Source: Nonomuraea sp. NBC_00507
GTDB taxonomy: Bacteria; Actinomycetota; Actinomycetes; Streptosporangiales; Streptosporangiaceae
Assembly: GCF_036013525.1 (NCBI RefSeq)
Contig: NZ_CP107853.1
Location: 1,178,001 to 1,242,000 of the forward strand
Direction: 5' to 3'
DNA length: 64,000 nucleotides
Shown here in pieces: positions 33,840-42,502 of the stretch. Below the pieces are notes generated by a model. The model saw only the letters and a program-made list of their open reading frames with translations, was not told the DNA's origin and ran no database searches. Both the position numbers and the translations under genes were made by a program. The number at the start of each line of letters is the position of its first letter. Position 1 is the stretch's first letter.

Positions 33840-35204
33840 ATGCGGCTCCGTAACCGCTACCTCCTGGTCTCCCGCATCGCCACGGGCGGTATGGGCGAGG
33901 TGTGGCGCGCCCGTGACGAGCTCCTCGGGCGCGAGGTGGCGGTCAAGATCCTGCACAGCCACATCTATGCCGACCCCACCTTCCGTGAGCGCTTCCGCAA
34001 CGAGGCCAGGCTCACGGCGGCCCTGGCCGACCCCGGGATCGCGCAGGTCTTCGACTACGGCGAGCAGAGCGACCTCGCCTACCTGGTGATGGAGCTGGTC
34101 CACGGAGAGCCGCTGTCGGCCATCCTGGCCCGCAACGGCGCCCTCGGGGCCGAAGTGGCACTGGACGTGATGCACCAGACCGCCAAGGCACTGCACGCGG
34201 CGCATTCCGCCGGGATCATCCACCGCGACATCAAGCCCGGCAACCTCCTGGTCACTCCCGAGGGCGTCATCAAGGTGACGGACTTCGGCATCGCGCGGGC
34301 CCTGGAGGCGGCGCCGGTGACGCAGACCGGCACCGTGCTGGGCACCGCCCAATACGTCAGCCCTGAGCAGGCGCAGGGCTTGCCGCTCACGCCCGCGACC
34401 GACCTCTACTCGCTGGGCATCGTGGCGTACGAGAGCCTGTCGGGCCGCACGCCGTTCCGCGGGGACACCCAGGTAGCGATCGCGCTGATGCACCTCAACG
34501 AGCCGCCCCCGCCGCTCGGCGTGGACGTGCCGGCGCCGGTGCGCGAGCTGGTCCTGGCGCTGCTGGCCAAGGACCCGGCGCAGCGCCCGGCCACGGCGCT
34601 GGAAGTGACCGACCGGGCATACGTGCTGCGCGAGTCGCTGGTCGGTGGCGAACAGGGCGCCGACCTGAGCATGTTCACCGACCCGTCCGGCTTCGAGGTG
34701 CGCGAGCCGTCGCCCGAGGACGAGCGGGACACCGACGATCTCACCCCGGCGATGGCCATGGAGGAGCAGCGGCCGGGCGGGCAGGGCAAGCGGCGCAAGG
34801 GCGCGAGGACGCTGGCCGCCGTGGCCACCGCCGGATGCGTGGCCGCCGTGGGGCTCAGCGCCTTCTCCCTCGCCGGCCGGTCGCCGGTGGAGACGCCGCC
34901 CGACGTGGCGGATCCCACAGAGTCGACGGTGTCGACGCCTGAGCTGCCACGCCCGAGCAAGACCAAAACACGTACCCGACGCCCTGCGGTGGTTCCGGTC
35001 AAGTCGCCGAGGCCTATACCCTCACGGTCGGCTACGGTAAGCAAGTCGGCAACTCCTACGAAGAAGCCGACACCGAAACCGACACCGACGACCCGGACCC
35101 CGACACCCACCCCCACTCCAACGCCTACCAGGACACCGACGACTTCGACACCGACCGCTTCGCCAGACCCGGGTGAGACGAACCCGCCCAAGGAGGAGAC
35201 GTGA
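33840..35204 (+). CDS. pknA: Ser/Thr protein kinase PknA
   Basis: 454 residues from ATG 33840; GTG 33819 is in frame but adds seven atypical residues. The kinase domain (7-265) has GGMGEVW, Lys36 (AVKIL), HRD with catalytic Asp130, DFG 148-150, an activation loop with threonines (TQTGT) and GTAQYVSPEQ. A weak membrane helix (about 317-340) and an extracellular tail rich in Thr/Pro/Lys dipeptide repeats follow; no PASTA domain is present. It acts with PknB on cell-shape and division proteins. Confidence 0.95.
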   Translation: MRLRNRYLLVSRIATGGMGEVWRARDELLGREVAVKILHSHIYADPTFRERFRNEARLTAALADPGIAQVFDYGEQSDLAYLVMELVHGEPLSAILARNGALGAEVALDVMHQTAKALHAAHSAGIIHRDIKPGNLLVTPEGVIKVTDFGIARALEAAPVTQTGTVLGTAQYVSPEQAQGLPLTPATDLYSLGIVAYESLSGRTPFRGDTQVAIALMHLNEPPPPLGVDVPAPVRELVLALLAKDPAQRPATALEVTDRAYVLRESLVGGEQGADLSMFTDPSGFEVREPSPEDERDTDDLTPAMAMEEQRPGGQGKRRKGARTLAAVATAGCVAAVGLSAFSLAGRSPVETPPDVADPTESTVSTPELPRPSKTKTRTRRPAVVPVKSPRPIPSRSATVSKSATPTKKPTPKPTPTTRTPTPTPTPTPTRTPTTSTPTASPDPGETNPPKEET

Positions 35205-35287
35205 CGCGCCAGGGGGTCGATGATGGACACCGGCGGCCCCCCGAGCAGGCCGGCACCCAAGATGAACGGTAAGGGACAGTGCAGGAA

Positions 35288-37138
35288 ATGACTCAGCCTC
35301 GGCTACTCGGAGGTCGTTACGAGCTCGACGGTGTCGTCGGGCGCGGCGGCATGGCCGAGGTCTATCGCGCCCGAGACATCCGGCTGGACCGCATAGTCGC
35401 GATCAAGACCCTCCGCTCCGATCTGGCGCGTGACCACACCTTCCAGGCCAGGTTCCGCCGTGAGGCGCAGTCGGCGGCCTCACTGAACCACCCGGCCGTC
35501 GTCGCGGTCTACGACACCGGCGAGGACGTCACCGACGGCGCCCCGGTGCCCTACATCGTGATGGAATACGTCGACGGCAGGACGCTGCGCGACCTGCTGC
35601 GCCAGGACCGGCGACTGATGCCCGAGCGGGCGGTCGAGCTGGTCGACGGCATCCTGCGGGCACTGGACTACAGCCACCGCGGCGGCATCGTGCACCGCGA
35701 CATCAAGCCGGCCAACGTGATGATCACGCGGGCGGGCGACGTCAAGGTGATGGACTTCGGCATCGCGCGCGCGATGGCCGACTCCGCGGCCACGATGACG
35801 CAGACGGCTCAGGTGATCGGCACCGCGCAATACCTGTCGCCCGAGCAGGCGCGGGGCGAACGGGTCGACGCGCGGAGCGACATTTACTCCACGGGCTGCC
35901 TGCTTTATGAGCTGCTGACCGGGCAGCCGCCGTTCACCGGCGACTCGCCGGTCGCGATCGCCTACCAGCACGTCCGCGAGGAGCCGATCCCGCCGTCGCA
36001 GATCGACCGCGACATCCCGCCGTGGGCCGACGCGATCGTGCTCAAGGCCATGGCCAAGGACCCGGCCCAGCGTTACCAGAGCGCGGCCGACATGCGGGCC
36101 GACATCCAGCGGGCGATGTCCGGCATGCCGACCGACGCCCAGACGATGGCGATGACGGGCAACTACGGCCAGGGCACGCGCATGATGACGGCCACGCAGG
36201 CCGCCACCGGCCCGGCCACGCAGCGCACCAGCGCCATCCCGCCATACGACTACGGCGATGGTGAGGGCGGCGGCGGCCGTGGCGGGCGGCGCAGGGCCTC
36301 CGGCGGTGGCGGCAACGGAGTCAAGACCGCGTTGTGGATCATCATCCCCCTGCTGATCATCGGCGGCTTCGTCACGGCCGGCTACCTGATCTTCGGCACC
36401 GGCAACACGCCGGCGCAGACGACTGTCGCGATCCCGTCCCTCGTCTCGCAGGATCAGAAATACGCCGAGAGCCAGCTCACCAGCCTGGGGTTCAAGGTCG
36501 AGGTGGTGAAGGAGCCCAGCTCCGAGATCGACAAGGACACCGTCATCAAGACGGATCCCCCTGAGGGCACCAAGGCACCGAAGGACTCGACCGTCAAGCT
36601 CTACGTGTCCACGGGCCCGAAGAAGGTCAAGGTGCCTGACGGCCTCATCGGCATGTCGCAGGCGGAGGCCATCGCGGCCCTGGACAAGGCCGGCCTGAAG
36701 GCCACGGTCCAGACCAGGGTCTCCTCCAAGCCGCAGGGCACGGTCGTCGCCACCAAGCCCAAGTCCGGCGAGTCGATCGAAGAGGACGGCACGGTCACCC
36801 TGTGGGTTCCCAAGGAGCTGGGCGAGGTCCCCAGCCTCGTCGGGCTCACCGTGGAGGACGCCACCGCGCAGCTGAAGGCGGCCGGGTTCAAGGCCAAGGT
36901 CGTCCCGCAGCCGAGTGACCAGCCCGAGGGCACGGTCGTCCAGCAAAACCCGGGCGAGGGCACCAAGCTGCCGGCGAACACTACGGTGACCATCGTGGTG
37001 TCCACGGGTCCCGACCAGCAGCCGACGGAGCAGCCCACCGACCCGTTCCCCACTGAACAGCCCACCGACGACCAGACGGACTTCCCTGAGGACCCGCCGT
37101 CTGACAACCCGATCGACGACGACCCCCTCGGCGGCTGA
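35288..37138 (+). CDS. pknB: PASTA-domain Ser/Thr protein kinase PknB
   Basis: 616 residues from ATG 35288 (GTG 35279 is also possible, three bases after AAGGGA). Kinase domain (11-275): GRGGMAEVY, Lys40, HRD with Asp138, DFG 156-158, activation-loop threonines 171/173. A Gly/Arg-rich juxtamembrane segment precedes the membrane helix (347-369). Three extracellular PASTA repeats follow (about 376-440, 442-508, 509-574), versus four in M. tuberculosis PknB; they bind muropeptides or lipid II. A Pro/Asp/Thr-rich acidic tail ends the protein. It is last gene of the operon, followed by strong hairpins. Confidence 0.97.
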   Translation: MTQPRLLGGRYELDGVVGRGGMAEVYRARDIRLDRIVAIKTLRSDLARDHTFQARFRREAQSAASLNHPAVVAVYDTGEDVTDGAPVPYIVMEYVDGRTLRDLLRQDRRLMPERAVELVDGILRALDYSHRGGIVHRDIKPANVMITRAGDVKVMDFGIARAMADSAATMTQTAQVIGTAQYLSPEQARGERVDARSDIYSTGCLLYELLTGQPPFTGDSPVAIAYQHVREEPIPPSQIDRDIPPWADAIVLKAMAKDPAQRYQSAADMRADIQRAMSGMPTDAQTMAMTGNYGQGTRMMTATQAATGPATQRTSAIPPYDYGDGEGGGGRGGRRRASGGGGNGVKTALWIIIPLLIIGGFVTAGYLIFGTGNTPAQTTVAIPSLVSQDQKYAESQLTSLGFKVEVVKEPSSEIDKDTVIKTDPPEGTKAPKDSTVKLYVSTGPKKVKVPDGLIGMSQAEAIAALDKAGLKATVQTRVSSKPQGTVVATKPKSGESIEEDGTVTLWVPKELGEVPSLVGLTVEDATAQLKAAGFKAKVVPQPSDQPEGTVVQQNPGEGTKLPANTTVTIVVSTGPDQQPTEQPTDPFPTEQPTDDQTDFPEDPPSDNPIDDDPLGG

Positions 37139-37160
37139 GGTCTCCTCGTCCAAGCGGAAA

Positions 37161-37192
37161 GGGCCGCCCGTCCCATCGTGGACGGGCGGCCC
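37161..37192. terminator. Bidirectional intrinsic terminator between pknB and trpG
   Basis: Thirteen perfect base pairs (GGGCCGCCCGTCC with GGACGGGCGGCCC, loop CATCGT), flanked by A on the left and T on the right. The plus-side tail is CCGTTT and the minus-side tail TTTCC, so it can serve both convergent transcripts. Confidence 0.85.
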
Positions 37193-37211
37193 TCCGTTTG
37201 CTCGTGAGACG

Positions 37212-37247
37212 AAAAAACGCCCCCGCCGCTCGGGGGCAACGGCGGGG
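37212..37247 (-). terminator. Rho-independent terminator of trpG/pabA
   Basis: On the minus strand CCCCGCCG, an eleven-base loop, CGGCGGGG, then GCG and six T residues, 37 bases after the trpG stop. This is a classic intrinsic terminator. Confidence 0.88.
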
Positions 37248-37283
37248 ACGCTCACTAGTTAGTCGCCGTACGCGCGGCGTTTG

Positions 37284-37856
37284 TTACACGGTTCCGCGCA
37301 GCCAATTCTCGAGCAATGTGTGGCCGTGTTCAGACAAGATCGACTCGGGGTGGAACTGGATGCCCTCAAGGGGCGCCCGGCGGTGGCGCAGGCCCATGAT
37401 GACGCCGTCCGCGGTCCGCGCGGTCACGTCGAGCACCTCAGGCACGGTCTCGGGCAACACGGCGAGCGAGTGATAGCGGGTCATCCGCACCGGCGAGGGC
37501 AGCGTCTCGAACACGCCCTTGCCGTCGTGGAGGATGTCGCTGGTCTGGCCGTGAAAGAGCTCGGGCGCGCGGGACACCGTGCCGCCGAAGGCGATGGCGA
37601 TGGCCTGGTGGCCCAGGCAGACGCCGAGCAGCGGCTGCTCGCGCGCGGCCGCGTGGCGGACCAGGGACACGCTGACGCCGGCCGCCTCGGGCGTACCGGG
37701 TCCCGGGCTGATGAGCACGCCGTCGAAGCCGTCGGCGTCGCCCACGCGTACGTGGTCGCGCGGCCGCACGTCACAGTCCGCGCCCAACGCACGCAGGTAT
37801 TGGACGATCGTGTGGACGAAGCTGTCGTGGTTGTCCACGACCAGCACGCGGCTCAT
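37284..37856 (-). CDS. trpG: Glutamine amidotransferase of anthranilate/aminodeoxychorismate synthase
   Basis: 190 residues, class I glutamine amidotransferase: GPGTP, the nucleophile elbow GVCLGHQAIA (Cys79) and C-terminal FHPES with the catalytic His/Glu. It delivers ammonia to TrpE or PabB for tryptophan or folate synthesis. Its place next to pknB is conserved across actinobacteria, where it is called trpG or pabA; sequence alone does not decide which. A strong terminator follows it. The 267 bases upstream to crgA hold no supported gene. Confidence 0.95.
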   Translation of the reverse strand: MSRVLVVDNHDSFVHTIVQYLRALGADCDVRPRDHVRVGDADGFDGVLISPGPGTPEAAGVSVSLVRHAAAREQPLLGVCLGHQAIAIAFGGTVSRAPELFHGQTSDILHDGKGVFETLPSPVRMTRYHSLAVLPETVPEVLDVTARTADGVIMGLRHRRAPLEGIQFHPESILSEHGHTLLENWLRGTV

Positions 37857-38123
37857 TTCCTTATGGTCACCTCGTCGAGCGTCACCAAGGACTCAGTTGC
37901 GGAAGGATGACATTCCAGACTACGGCGACCGCCACCGCGACCAGCACACTTGGAGCAGCGCTAGCCTGCCAGTCCGTCTTCGATCAGGCTCTTCGGGCAT
38001 CCGCGGCGACCAGGGATCGCCACGACATGCGCTTGGCGACTATTCTGGACCCCACTTCAATTAGGCTAATCGGAGAGCCTGCGGACGATCCGGATGCCCC
38101 AGGCCCTCAGCAGGAGTTACCCA

Positions 38124-38369
38124 GTGCCCAAGTCCAAGGCTCGCAAGAAGGCGGTCTACACCCCGCCGCAGAGGTCTCAGCAGGTCAAGGTCAGCCCCCG
38201 CTGGCTGGCGCCCACGATGGTCGTCGCGTGGATCATCGGCATCCTCTGGATCGCGGTGTATTACGTCGCGCCGCAGACACCCTTCATCGGCGACCTCCAG
38301 AACTGGAACCTGCTGATCGGGTTTGTTTTCATCATCTTCGGTGTGGTTCTTTCCACACGCTGGAGGTAG
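38124..38369 (+). CDS. crgA: Cell division protein CrgA
   Basis: 81 residues. Begins PKSKARKKAVYTPP, followed by two membrane helices (about 30-50 and 60-78) with ISP-like WLAPTMVVAW and LLIGFVFIIFG, ending in a TRWR tail. CrgA recruits FtsI/PBPs to the septum and in Streptomyces coordinates sporulation septation. GTG 38124 has AGGAG seven bases upstream, which decides against the upstream start at 38094. It is convergent with the rhomboid gene. Confidence 0.96.
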   Translation: MPKSKARKKAVYTPPQRSQQVKVSPRWLAPTMVVAWIIGILWIAVYYVAPQTPFIGDLQNWNLLIGFVFIIFGVVLSTRWR

Positions 38370-38400
38370 TTCTTTCCACAGCTTTTTCCACACCCTGTGG
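38341..38400. other. Cluster of DnaA-box-like TTTCCACA motifs
   Basis: TTTCCACA occurs at 38350-38357, 38373-38380 and 38385-38392, the last being TTTTCCACA, one mismatch from TTATCCACA and TTGTCCACA. TGTGG occurs in the opposite orientation at 38342-38346 and 38396-38400, creating the dyads GTGTGG/CCACAC and CCACA/TGTGG. No T-tract follows, so they do not look like terminators. Function as DnaA sites is inference from sequence and expected oriC proximity. Confidence 0.4.
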
Positions 38401-38404
38401 GGGA

Positions 38405-39283
38405 TCAGGCGGCGGCCAGGATGGCCGACGCCCGCACCACCACGAGCACGGCCAGCAATGCCAACGCTCCCACGATCGCCAGGCCCTGCCACAAGGACTG
38501 GTTCTTCCTGGGGGCGTAGGCCATGGCCGCTCCCAGGAGCGTGCCGGTGATCAGGCCGCCGATGTGGCCGGTCCAGCTGATGCCCGAGAACACAAACGTG
38601 AACACCAGGTTGATCGCGATGACCACGGCGATGCCGCGGACGTCCATGTTGAGCCGGCGGCCCACCACGAAGATCGCGCCGAACAGGCCGAAGACGGCTC
38701 CCGACGCCCCGATCGTGGGCTGGTTGGGCAGGTCGAGCCAGAGGCCGAGCACCGAGCCGCCGAGCGCGCTAATCAGATAGAGCGCCACGAAGCGCAGGTG
38801 TCCGAAGGCCCGCTCCAGGTAGGGACCGACGACGAAGAGCGCCCAGCTGTTGAACAGGATGTGCACGGGCACAGGGCCGCTGGTGTCGTGGAGGAACGCC
38901 GCCGTGATGAGCCGGTAGTACTGGTCGAGCACGGCGACGGCCTCAGGCCACATCATCAGCGCCCGAGTGACCAGCCCGCCCGTAAGGTATTGGGCTCCAA
39001 ACAGCAGGACGTTGATGACCAGGATGGCGTACGTCACGAACGGCGTGCGCACGACGCTGCCGCCGAAGGTGGACTTGGCCTGGCGGATCCCGCGGTTGCC
39101 CTCGGCCACACATTCTGGGCACTGGAAGCCGACTGCCGCGTCGCGCATGCAGTCGGGGCAGATGGGACGCTCGCAGCGCTGACAGCGGACCCAGGTTTCC
39201 TTGTCGGGGTGCCGGTAGCACGTGGGCACGGCCTCAGCCGGCTGCTCGGGCTGTGGGGGCGGGCTGGGCGGCTGGCTGGTCAT
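38405..39283 (-). CDS. Rhomboid intramembrane serine protease with N-terminal zinc finger
   Basis: 292 residues. A Pro-rich start and a B-box-like zinc-binding segment (CYRHPD, CQRCERPICPDC, CPEC) precede six membrane helices. The catalytic serine is in GASGAVFG and the catalytic histidine in GHIGG; HILFN supplies the oxyanion-side residues. It cleaves membrane proteins within the bilayer; substrates are unknown. ATG 39283 follows a TAGGCT box by seven bases (leaderless). Such rhomboids neighbour crgA and ppiA in many actinobacteria. Confidence 0.94.
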   Translation of the reverse strand: MTSQPPSPPPQPEQPAEAVPTCYRHPDKETWVRCQRCERPICPDCMRDAAVGFQCPECVAEGNRGIRQAKSTFGGSVVRTPFVTYAILVINVLLFGAQYLTGGLVTRALMMWPEAVAVLDQYYRLITAAFLHDTSGPVPVHILFNSWALFVVGPYLERAFGHLRFVALYLISALGGSVLGLWLDLPNQPTIGASGAVFGLFGAIFVVGRRLNMDVRGIAVVIAINLVFTFVFSGISWTGHIGGLITGTLLGAAMAYAPRKNQSLWQGLAIVGALALLAVLVVVRASAILAAA

Positions 39284-39296
39284 GACCAAAAGCCTA
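39284..39296 (-). promoter_or_regulatory. Leaderless -10 promoter of rhomboid gene
   Basis: TAGGCT (39296-39291 on the minus strand) is followed by seven bases and the ATG. No Shine-Dalgarno is present. Confidence 0.45.
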
Positions 39297-39300
39297 AGGC

Positions 39301-39500
39301 GTGCACGGGCCTGCCGCGTGCCGCCCGATCCGGCCCATCGAGCGCGACGATGCTCCCTTGACGCAGCCCCGCAAGCTCGACGACCGCTTCGTCGGCGTGT
39401 GCCGCGACTTCGCGCTGCTGTTCTGCTCGTTCCCGCGGCAACCCGCTCCTCGACACCGCCACCTCAACACGGCAGAGCCGCTGGTGTGGGACATCTGCGG
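39301..39500 (+). pseudogene. Remnant of a transglutaminase-like domain gene
   Basis: In one frame the stretch KLDDRFVGVCRDFALLFCSF (39370-39429) looks like the active-cysteine segment of transglutaminase-core proteins (xxVGxCRDFAxLxxxxLR). The match ends abruptly and the rest of the domain (His and Asp motifs) is missing; no proper start or ribosome site exists. I read it as a decayed fragment in the 345-base gap between the rhomboid gene and ppiA. The remainder of the gap holds no gene I can support. Confidence 0.4.
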
Positions 39501-39628
39501 CGCGATCGCGGTGAGCCGGCCACTGTCGGCGCGTGGGCGCCGCCGTGAGCGCCACGTGGACGGCGCCCGAGAGCGCGGCGATGGGCGCGTGGCCCTCCGG
39601 CGGAGGGCCCGTCCCCTTCAGTGTCCCG

Positions 39629-40165
39629 TCAGGACTGGACGCGCTCGATGGTGACCGACTCCACGACCACGTCCTCCACCGGACGGTCTCGGCTGTCGGT
39701 GCGGGTCTTGGCGATGGCGTCGACCACCTCCTGCCCCTCGATCACCTCGCCGAAGATGGTGTGCTTGCCGTTGAGGTGCGGCGTCGGCACCACGGTGATG
39801 AAGAACTGCGAGCCGTTGGTGCCCTTGCCGAAGCGGATGCCCGCGTTGGCCATGGCCAGCAGGTATGGCCGGTTGAACCACAGGTCCGGGTGGATCTCGT
39901 CGTCGAACTCGTAGCCGGGCCCCCCGATGCCCTGCCCCAGCGGGTCACCGCCCTGGATCATGAAGCCGGGGATGACCCGATGGAAGATCGTGCCGTCGTA
40001 GTAGCGGGCGGTGCTCTTCTCACCGGTGCCCGGGTGCGTCCATTCGCGGGTGCCTTCGGCCAGCTCCACGAAGTTGCGCACCGTTTTCGGGGCCTTGGTG
40101 GGAAAGAGTTCTACCTTGATATTGCCGCGATTGGTCTGCAGGTTTGCGATCAGCTTCTCAGCCAC
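39629..40165 (-). CDS. ppiA: Cyclophilin-type peptidyl-prolyl isomerase
   Basis: 178 residues, one cyclophilin domain. The active site is complete: FHRVIPGFMIQGGD (Arg, Phe, Met, Gln), then NGSQFFIT and LNGKHTIFGEV. No signal peptide is present with the GTG 40165 start, so it is cytoplasmic. The frame is open to 40252 but the added residues are atypical. Its place beside the crgA/rhomboid genes is conserved near oriC in actinobacteria. Confidence 0.95.
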   Translation of the reverse strand: MAEKLIANLQTNRGNIKVELFPTKAPKTVRNFVELAEGTREWTHPGTGEKSTARYYDGTIFHRVIPGFMIQGGDPLGQGIGGPGYEFDDEIHPDLWFNRPYLLAMANAGIRFGKGTNGSQFFITVVPTPHLNGKHTIFGEVIEGQEVVDAIAKTRTDSRDRPVEDVVVESVTIERVQS

Positions 40166-40323
40166 GAGACAGCTGCCCCCCTCTATGCACAGGGTTGGTT
40201 CTGTGGTGTTTTGTGGACTATGGCCGTACGGCCTTCTGAGCCATCCTCCCATGGACGGCCATGATTGAGCCGCCTTGCCCAGGGAAGGTCAGGCTCGGGG
40301 CTCCAACGACAGGGGAGGTTGTC

Positions 40324-40824
40324 GTGTCCCTCACACTGAGAAGACGCCGCGTGGTCATAGATGTACCGGCCACGTGGATGGGCCGAATGCGGGCCCAGGC
40401 CGTGCGAACCGGCCACCGTATGGCACCGATGGCGGACCAGGCCAGGACGGCCGCCGCCCATCGCTTCGAAGACGCCCGCTACTGGGCGGCGCCGCGGCTG
40501 GAGTCCGCGGCGCACGGGTTCGAAGACGAATTCGCCCCCAGGGTCAGCCACATGCTGACCACGGCGGCAAGGAAGATCGACCCGACGCCCACGCGGTCGC
40601 GGCGGTGGCCGATGCTCGTTCTCATGACCGGGATTGCGCTAGGGGCGATGGGCTACATGGCCTACCGCCGCAACGCCCAGCAATGGACCGAGCACATGAA
40701 GGAATCCGCCTCCGATGCCTCACGATGGGTCAACGAGAAGGCGGAACGGACCGCCGAGTCCGCGGACCGGATCGCGGCCAACGTGTCGAAGAAGGCGGAC
40801 GAGGCATCCCGCAAGATGCCCTGA
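40324..40824 (+). CDS. Single-pass membrane protein, positional counterpart of DUF5324
   Basis: 166 residues. N-terminal basic and Ala/Arg-rich helical region, one membrane helix (about 97-115, PMLVLMTGIALGAMGYMAY), then a charged helix rich in Lys/Glu/Ala/Ser that may form a coiled coil. GGGGAGG is six bases before GTG 40324. In Streptomyces a DUF5324 protein of similar layout lies beside ppiA; the assignment here is by layout and position only. Function unknown. Confidence 0.65.
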   Translation: MSLTLRRRRVVIDVPATWMGRMRAQAVRTGHRMAPMADQARTAAAHRFEDARYWAAPRLESAAHGFEDEFAPRVSHMLTTAARKIDPTPTRSRRWPMLVLMTGIALGAMGYMAYRRNAQQWTEHMKESASDASRWVNEKAERTAESADRIAANVSKKADEASRKMP

Positions 40825-40881
40825 TCTCGCCGGGAAAGCGCGCCCTCGACCTTGTGCGAGGGCGCGCTTCTCTTTCTGCCG

Positions 40882-40910
40882 TTGACGTGTTACCAAGCGC
40901 TTGCTACAAA
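40882..40910 (+). promoter_or_regulatory. Promoter with KstR2-like palindromic operator
   Basis: TTGACG (40882-40887), a 17-base spacer and TACAAA (40905-40910), six bases before the ATG at 40917. The spacer holds ACCAAGCGCTTGCT (40892-40905), which fits the pattern AnCAAGnnCTTGnT described for the TetR-family repressor KstR2; related TetR proteins use similar sites. The operator lies between -35 and -10, ideal for repression. No TetR gene is adjacent. Confidence 0.55.
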
Positions 40911-40916
40911 CCGGGC

Positions 40917-41993
40917 ATGGCGCTGTCACCCCTCGACGACTACCCCGTCCATCAGGCGGCCCAGGTCATGCGGCACGTGGCCACGTCCGACCGTAATTTC
41001 TACGACCGCTACTACTTCAACTGCCACGCGGGCACCGGCGAGTTCATGCTGATCGTCGGCCTCGGCCAGTACCCCAACCTGGGCGTCACCGACGCCTTCG
41101 CCTGCGTACGGCACCGGGACCTGCACCGCGTCGTCCGGGCCTCGCGCGAGCTCGGCGCCGACCGGATGGACACCGGGATCGGCCCCTTCCGCGTCGAGGT
41201 CGTCGAAGGGCTCAAGCGGCTCAGGGTGGTCCTGGAGCCGAACGAGCATGGCCTGTCCTTCGACCTGCTCTGGGAAGGCACGATCCCGGCGACTCTCGAA
41301 CCCCGGCACTTCCTGCGGTGGCAGGAGCGTGTCATGTTCGACTCGGTACGTCTGGCGCAGACCGGCCGCTGGTCCGGACATATCAGGATCGGCGGGGAGG
41401 ACATCCCGGTCTCCCCCGACCGCTGGCAGGGCACCAGGGACCGGTCCTGGGGCATCAGGCCGGTCGGCGAGCCCGAGCCGCCCGGCATCCAGGCCAAGAA
41501 CCCCGGCACCTTCTACTGGCTCTACGCGCCCATGCAGTTCGACGACCACGCCATCCTCTGCATCGTGCAGGAGGACGAGCGGGGCCGCCGGCTCCTGGAG
41601 GAGGCCGTGCGCGTGTGGCCGGACGGGCGGGAGGAGGAGTATCTCGGCCGGCCTGACTACCGCCCCGTCTACGCCCCCGGTACCCGGGACGTCGTCGAGG
41701 CCGTGATCACCTTCTCCCCACCCGGAGGTAAGCCGTTCGACGTGCACTGCACCCCACTCCTTCCGGTGCACCTCATGGTGGGCACCGGCTACGGGCTGGA
41801 GCCGGACTGGCGGCACGGCATGTACCAGGGTCCCGGGCCCGTGGTGCAGGGCGTGACGTACCGGCTGCCTGACGACGCCGCCAGGATGTGGGGCCTGGTG
41901 GACGCCGTCGGGCGCTTCGAGTACGACGGGCTCGTCGGCCACGGCCTGTTCGAGTACTGGGCGCTGGGGCCGCACCCGTCGTTCGCCGGGTGA
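40917..41993 (+). CDS. Conserved hypothetical protein, possibly DUF7064/AttH-like lipocalin fold
   Basis: 358 residues, no signal peptide or membrane helix. The start (DDYPVHQ, TSDRNFYDRYYFN) and the GTRDRSWGIRPVGE motif near the middle match a family common in mycobacteria and other ketone/steroid degraders, probably with the paired beta-barrel of AttH/CrtC-like proteins. No catalytic residues can be named. A leaderless promoter carries a KstR2-like operator, which supports a link to lipid or steroid metabolism. It abuts the next, convergent stop codon with no spacing. Confidence 0.7.
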   Translation: MALSPLDDYPVHQAAQVMRHVATSDRNFYDRYYFNCHAGTGEFMLIVGLGQYPNLGVTDAFACVRHRDLHRVVRASRELGADRMDTGIGPFRVEVVEGLKRLRVVLEPNEHGLSFDLLWEGTIPATLEPRHFLRWQERVMFDSVRLAQTGRWSGHIRIGGEDIPVSPDRWQGTRDRSWGIRPVGEPEPPGIQAKNPGTFYWLYAPMQFDDHAILCIVQEDERGRRLLEEAVRVWPDGREEEYLGRPDYRPVYAPGTRDVVEAVITFSPPGGKPFDVHCTPLLPVHLMVGTGYGLEPDWRHGMYQGPGPVVQGVTYRLPDDAARMWGLVDAVGRFEYDGLVGHGLFEYWALGPHPSFAG

Positions 41994-42452
41994 CTACTCG
42001 GGCTTCTTGCAGACGATGGTGACCGCCTTGCCATGGTCGCCCTCGGGGCCCTTGGCTGCCTCCGGGGGCACGGGCAGAGCCTCGGCGGGCTGGGCGGGAA
42101 CGGCGGGCACCGCATCGCCATCGGCGAGTTCGATGGCCACCGCACCGGCCTCGACCTTCTTCCCCATGATGGGCGGCTCGGCTCCTTCGGGCAGCTTCTC
42201 CGCGGGAACGGCACGATGCATCACCATCTCGCCCGGATCGACCTGCGTCACCTCCCCTTCGGAGGTGACCAGGACGCCCATCGGCTTGCCCGGCTCGACC
42301 CCGGGCAGCTCGATGGTCTTGCCGTCACTGGTCGTGCACGTCACCTTGGCGCCCGCCGCGGAAGGCGGCTCGTCGGCCAGGGCGGACCCGGCCAGACCGG
42401 TCAGCGCGAGCGCGCAGACCGCGCCGAGCACCGCAAGACGTCGCTTGAACAT
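41994..42452 (-). CDS. Small secreted protein of unknown function
   Basis: 152 residues. A signal peptide (1-26, cleavage after ALA) precedes a Pro/Ala/Glu-rich mature part with two cysteines (CTTSDGK near the N-terminus, VCKKPE at the C-terminus) that could form one disulfide. No known domain. It is divergent from a two-component system whose candidate binding sites fill the shared intergenic region, so it is a likely target of that system. Confidence 0.7.
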   Translation of the reverse strand: MFKRRLAVLGAVCALALTGLAGSALADEPPSAAGAKVTCTTSDGKTIELPGVEPGKPMGVLVTSEGEVTQVDPGEMVMHRAVPAEKLPEGAEPPIMGKKVEAGAVAIELADGDAVPAVPAQPAEALPVPPEAAKGPEGDHGKAVTIVCKKPE

Positions 42453-42502
42453 GGGTTCTCCTCACTGGGATCGTTCGAACAGCCCGAGACTGACCCGCCG
42501 TA

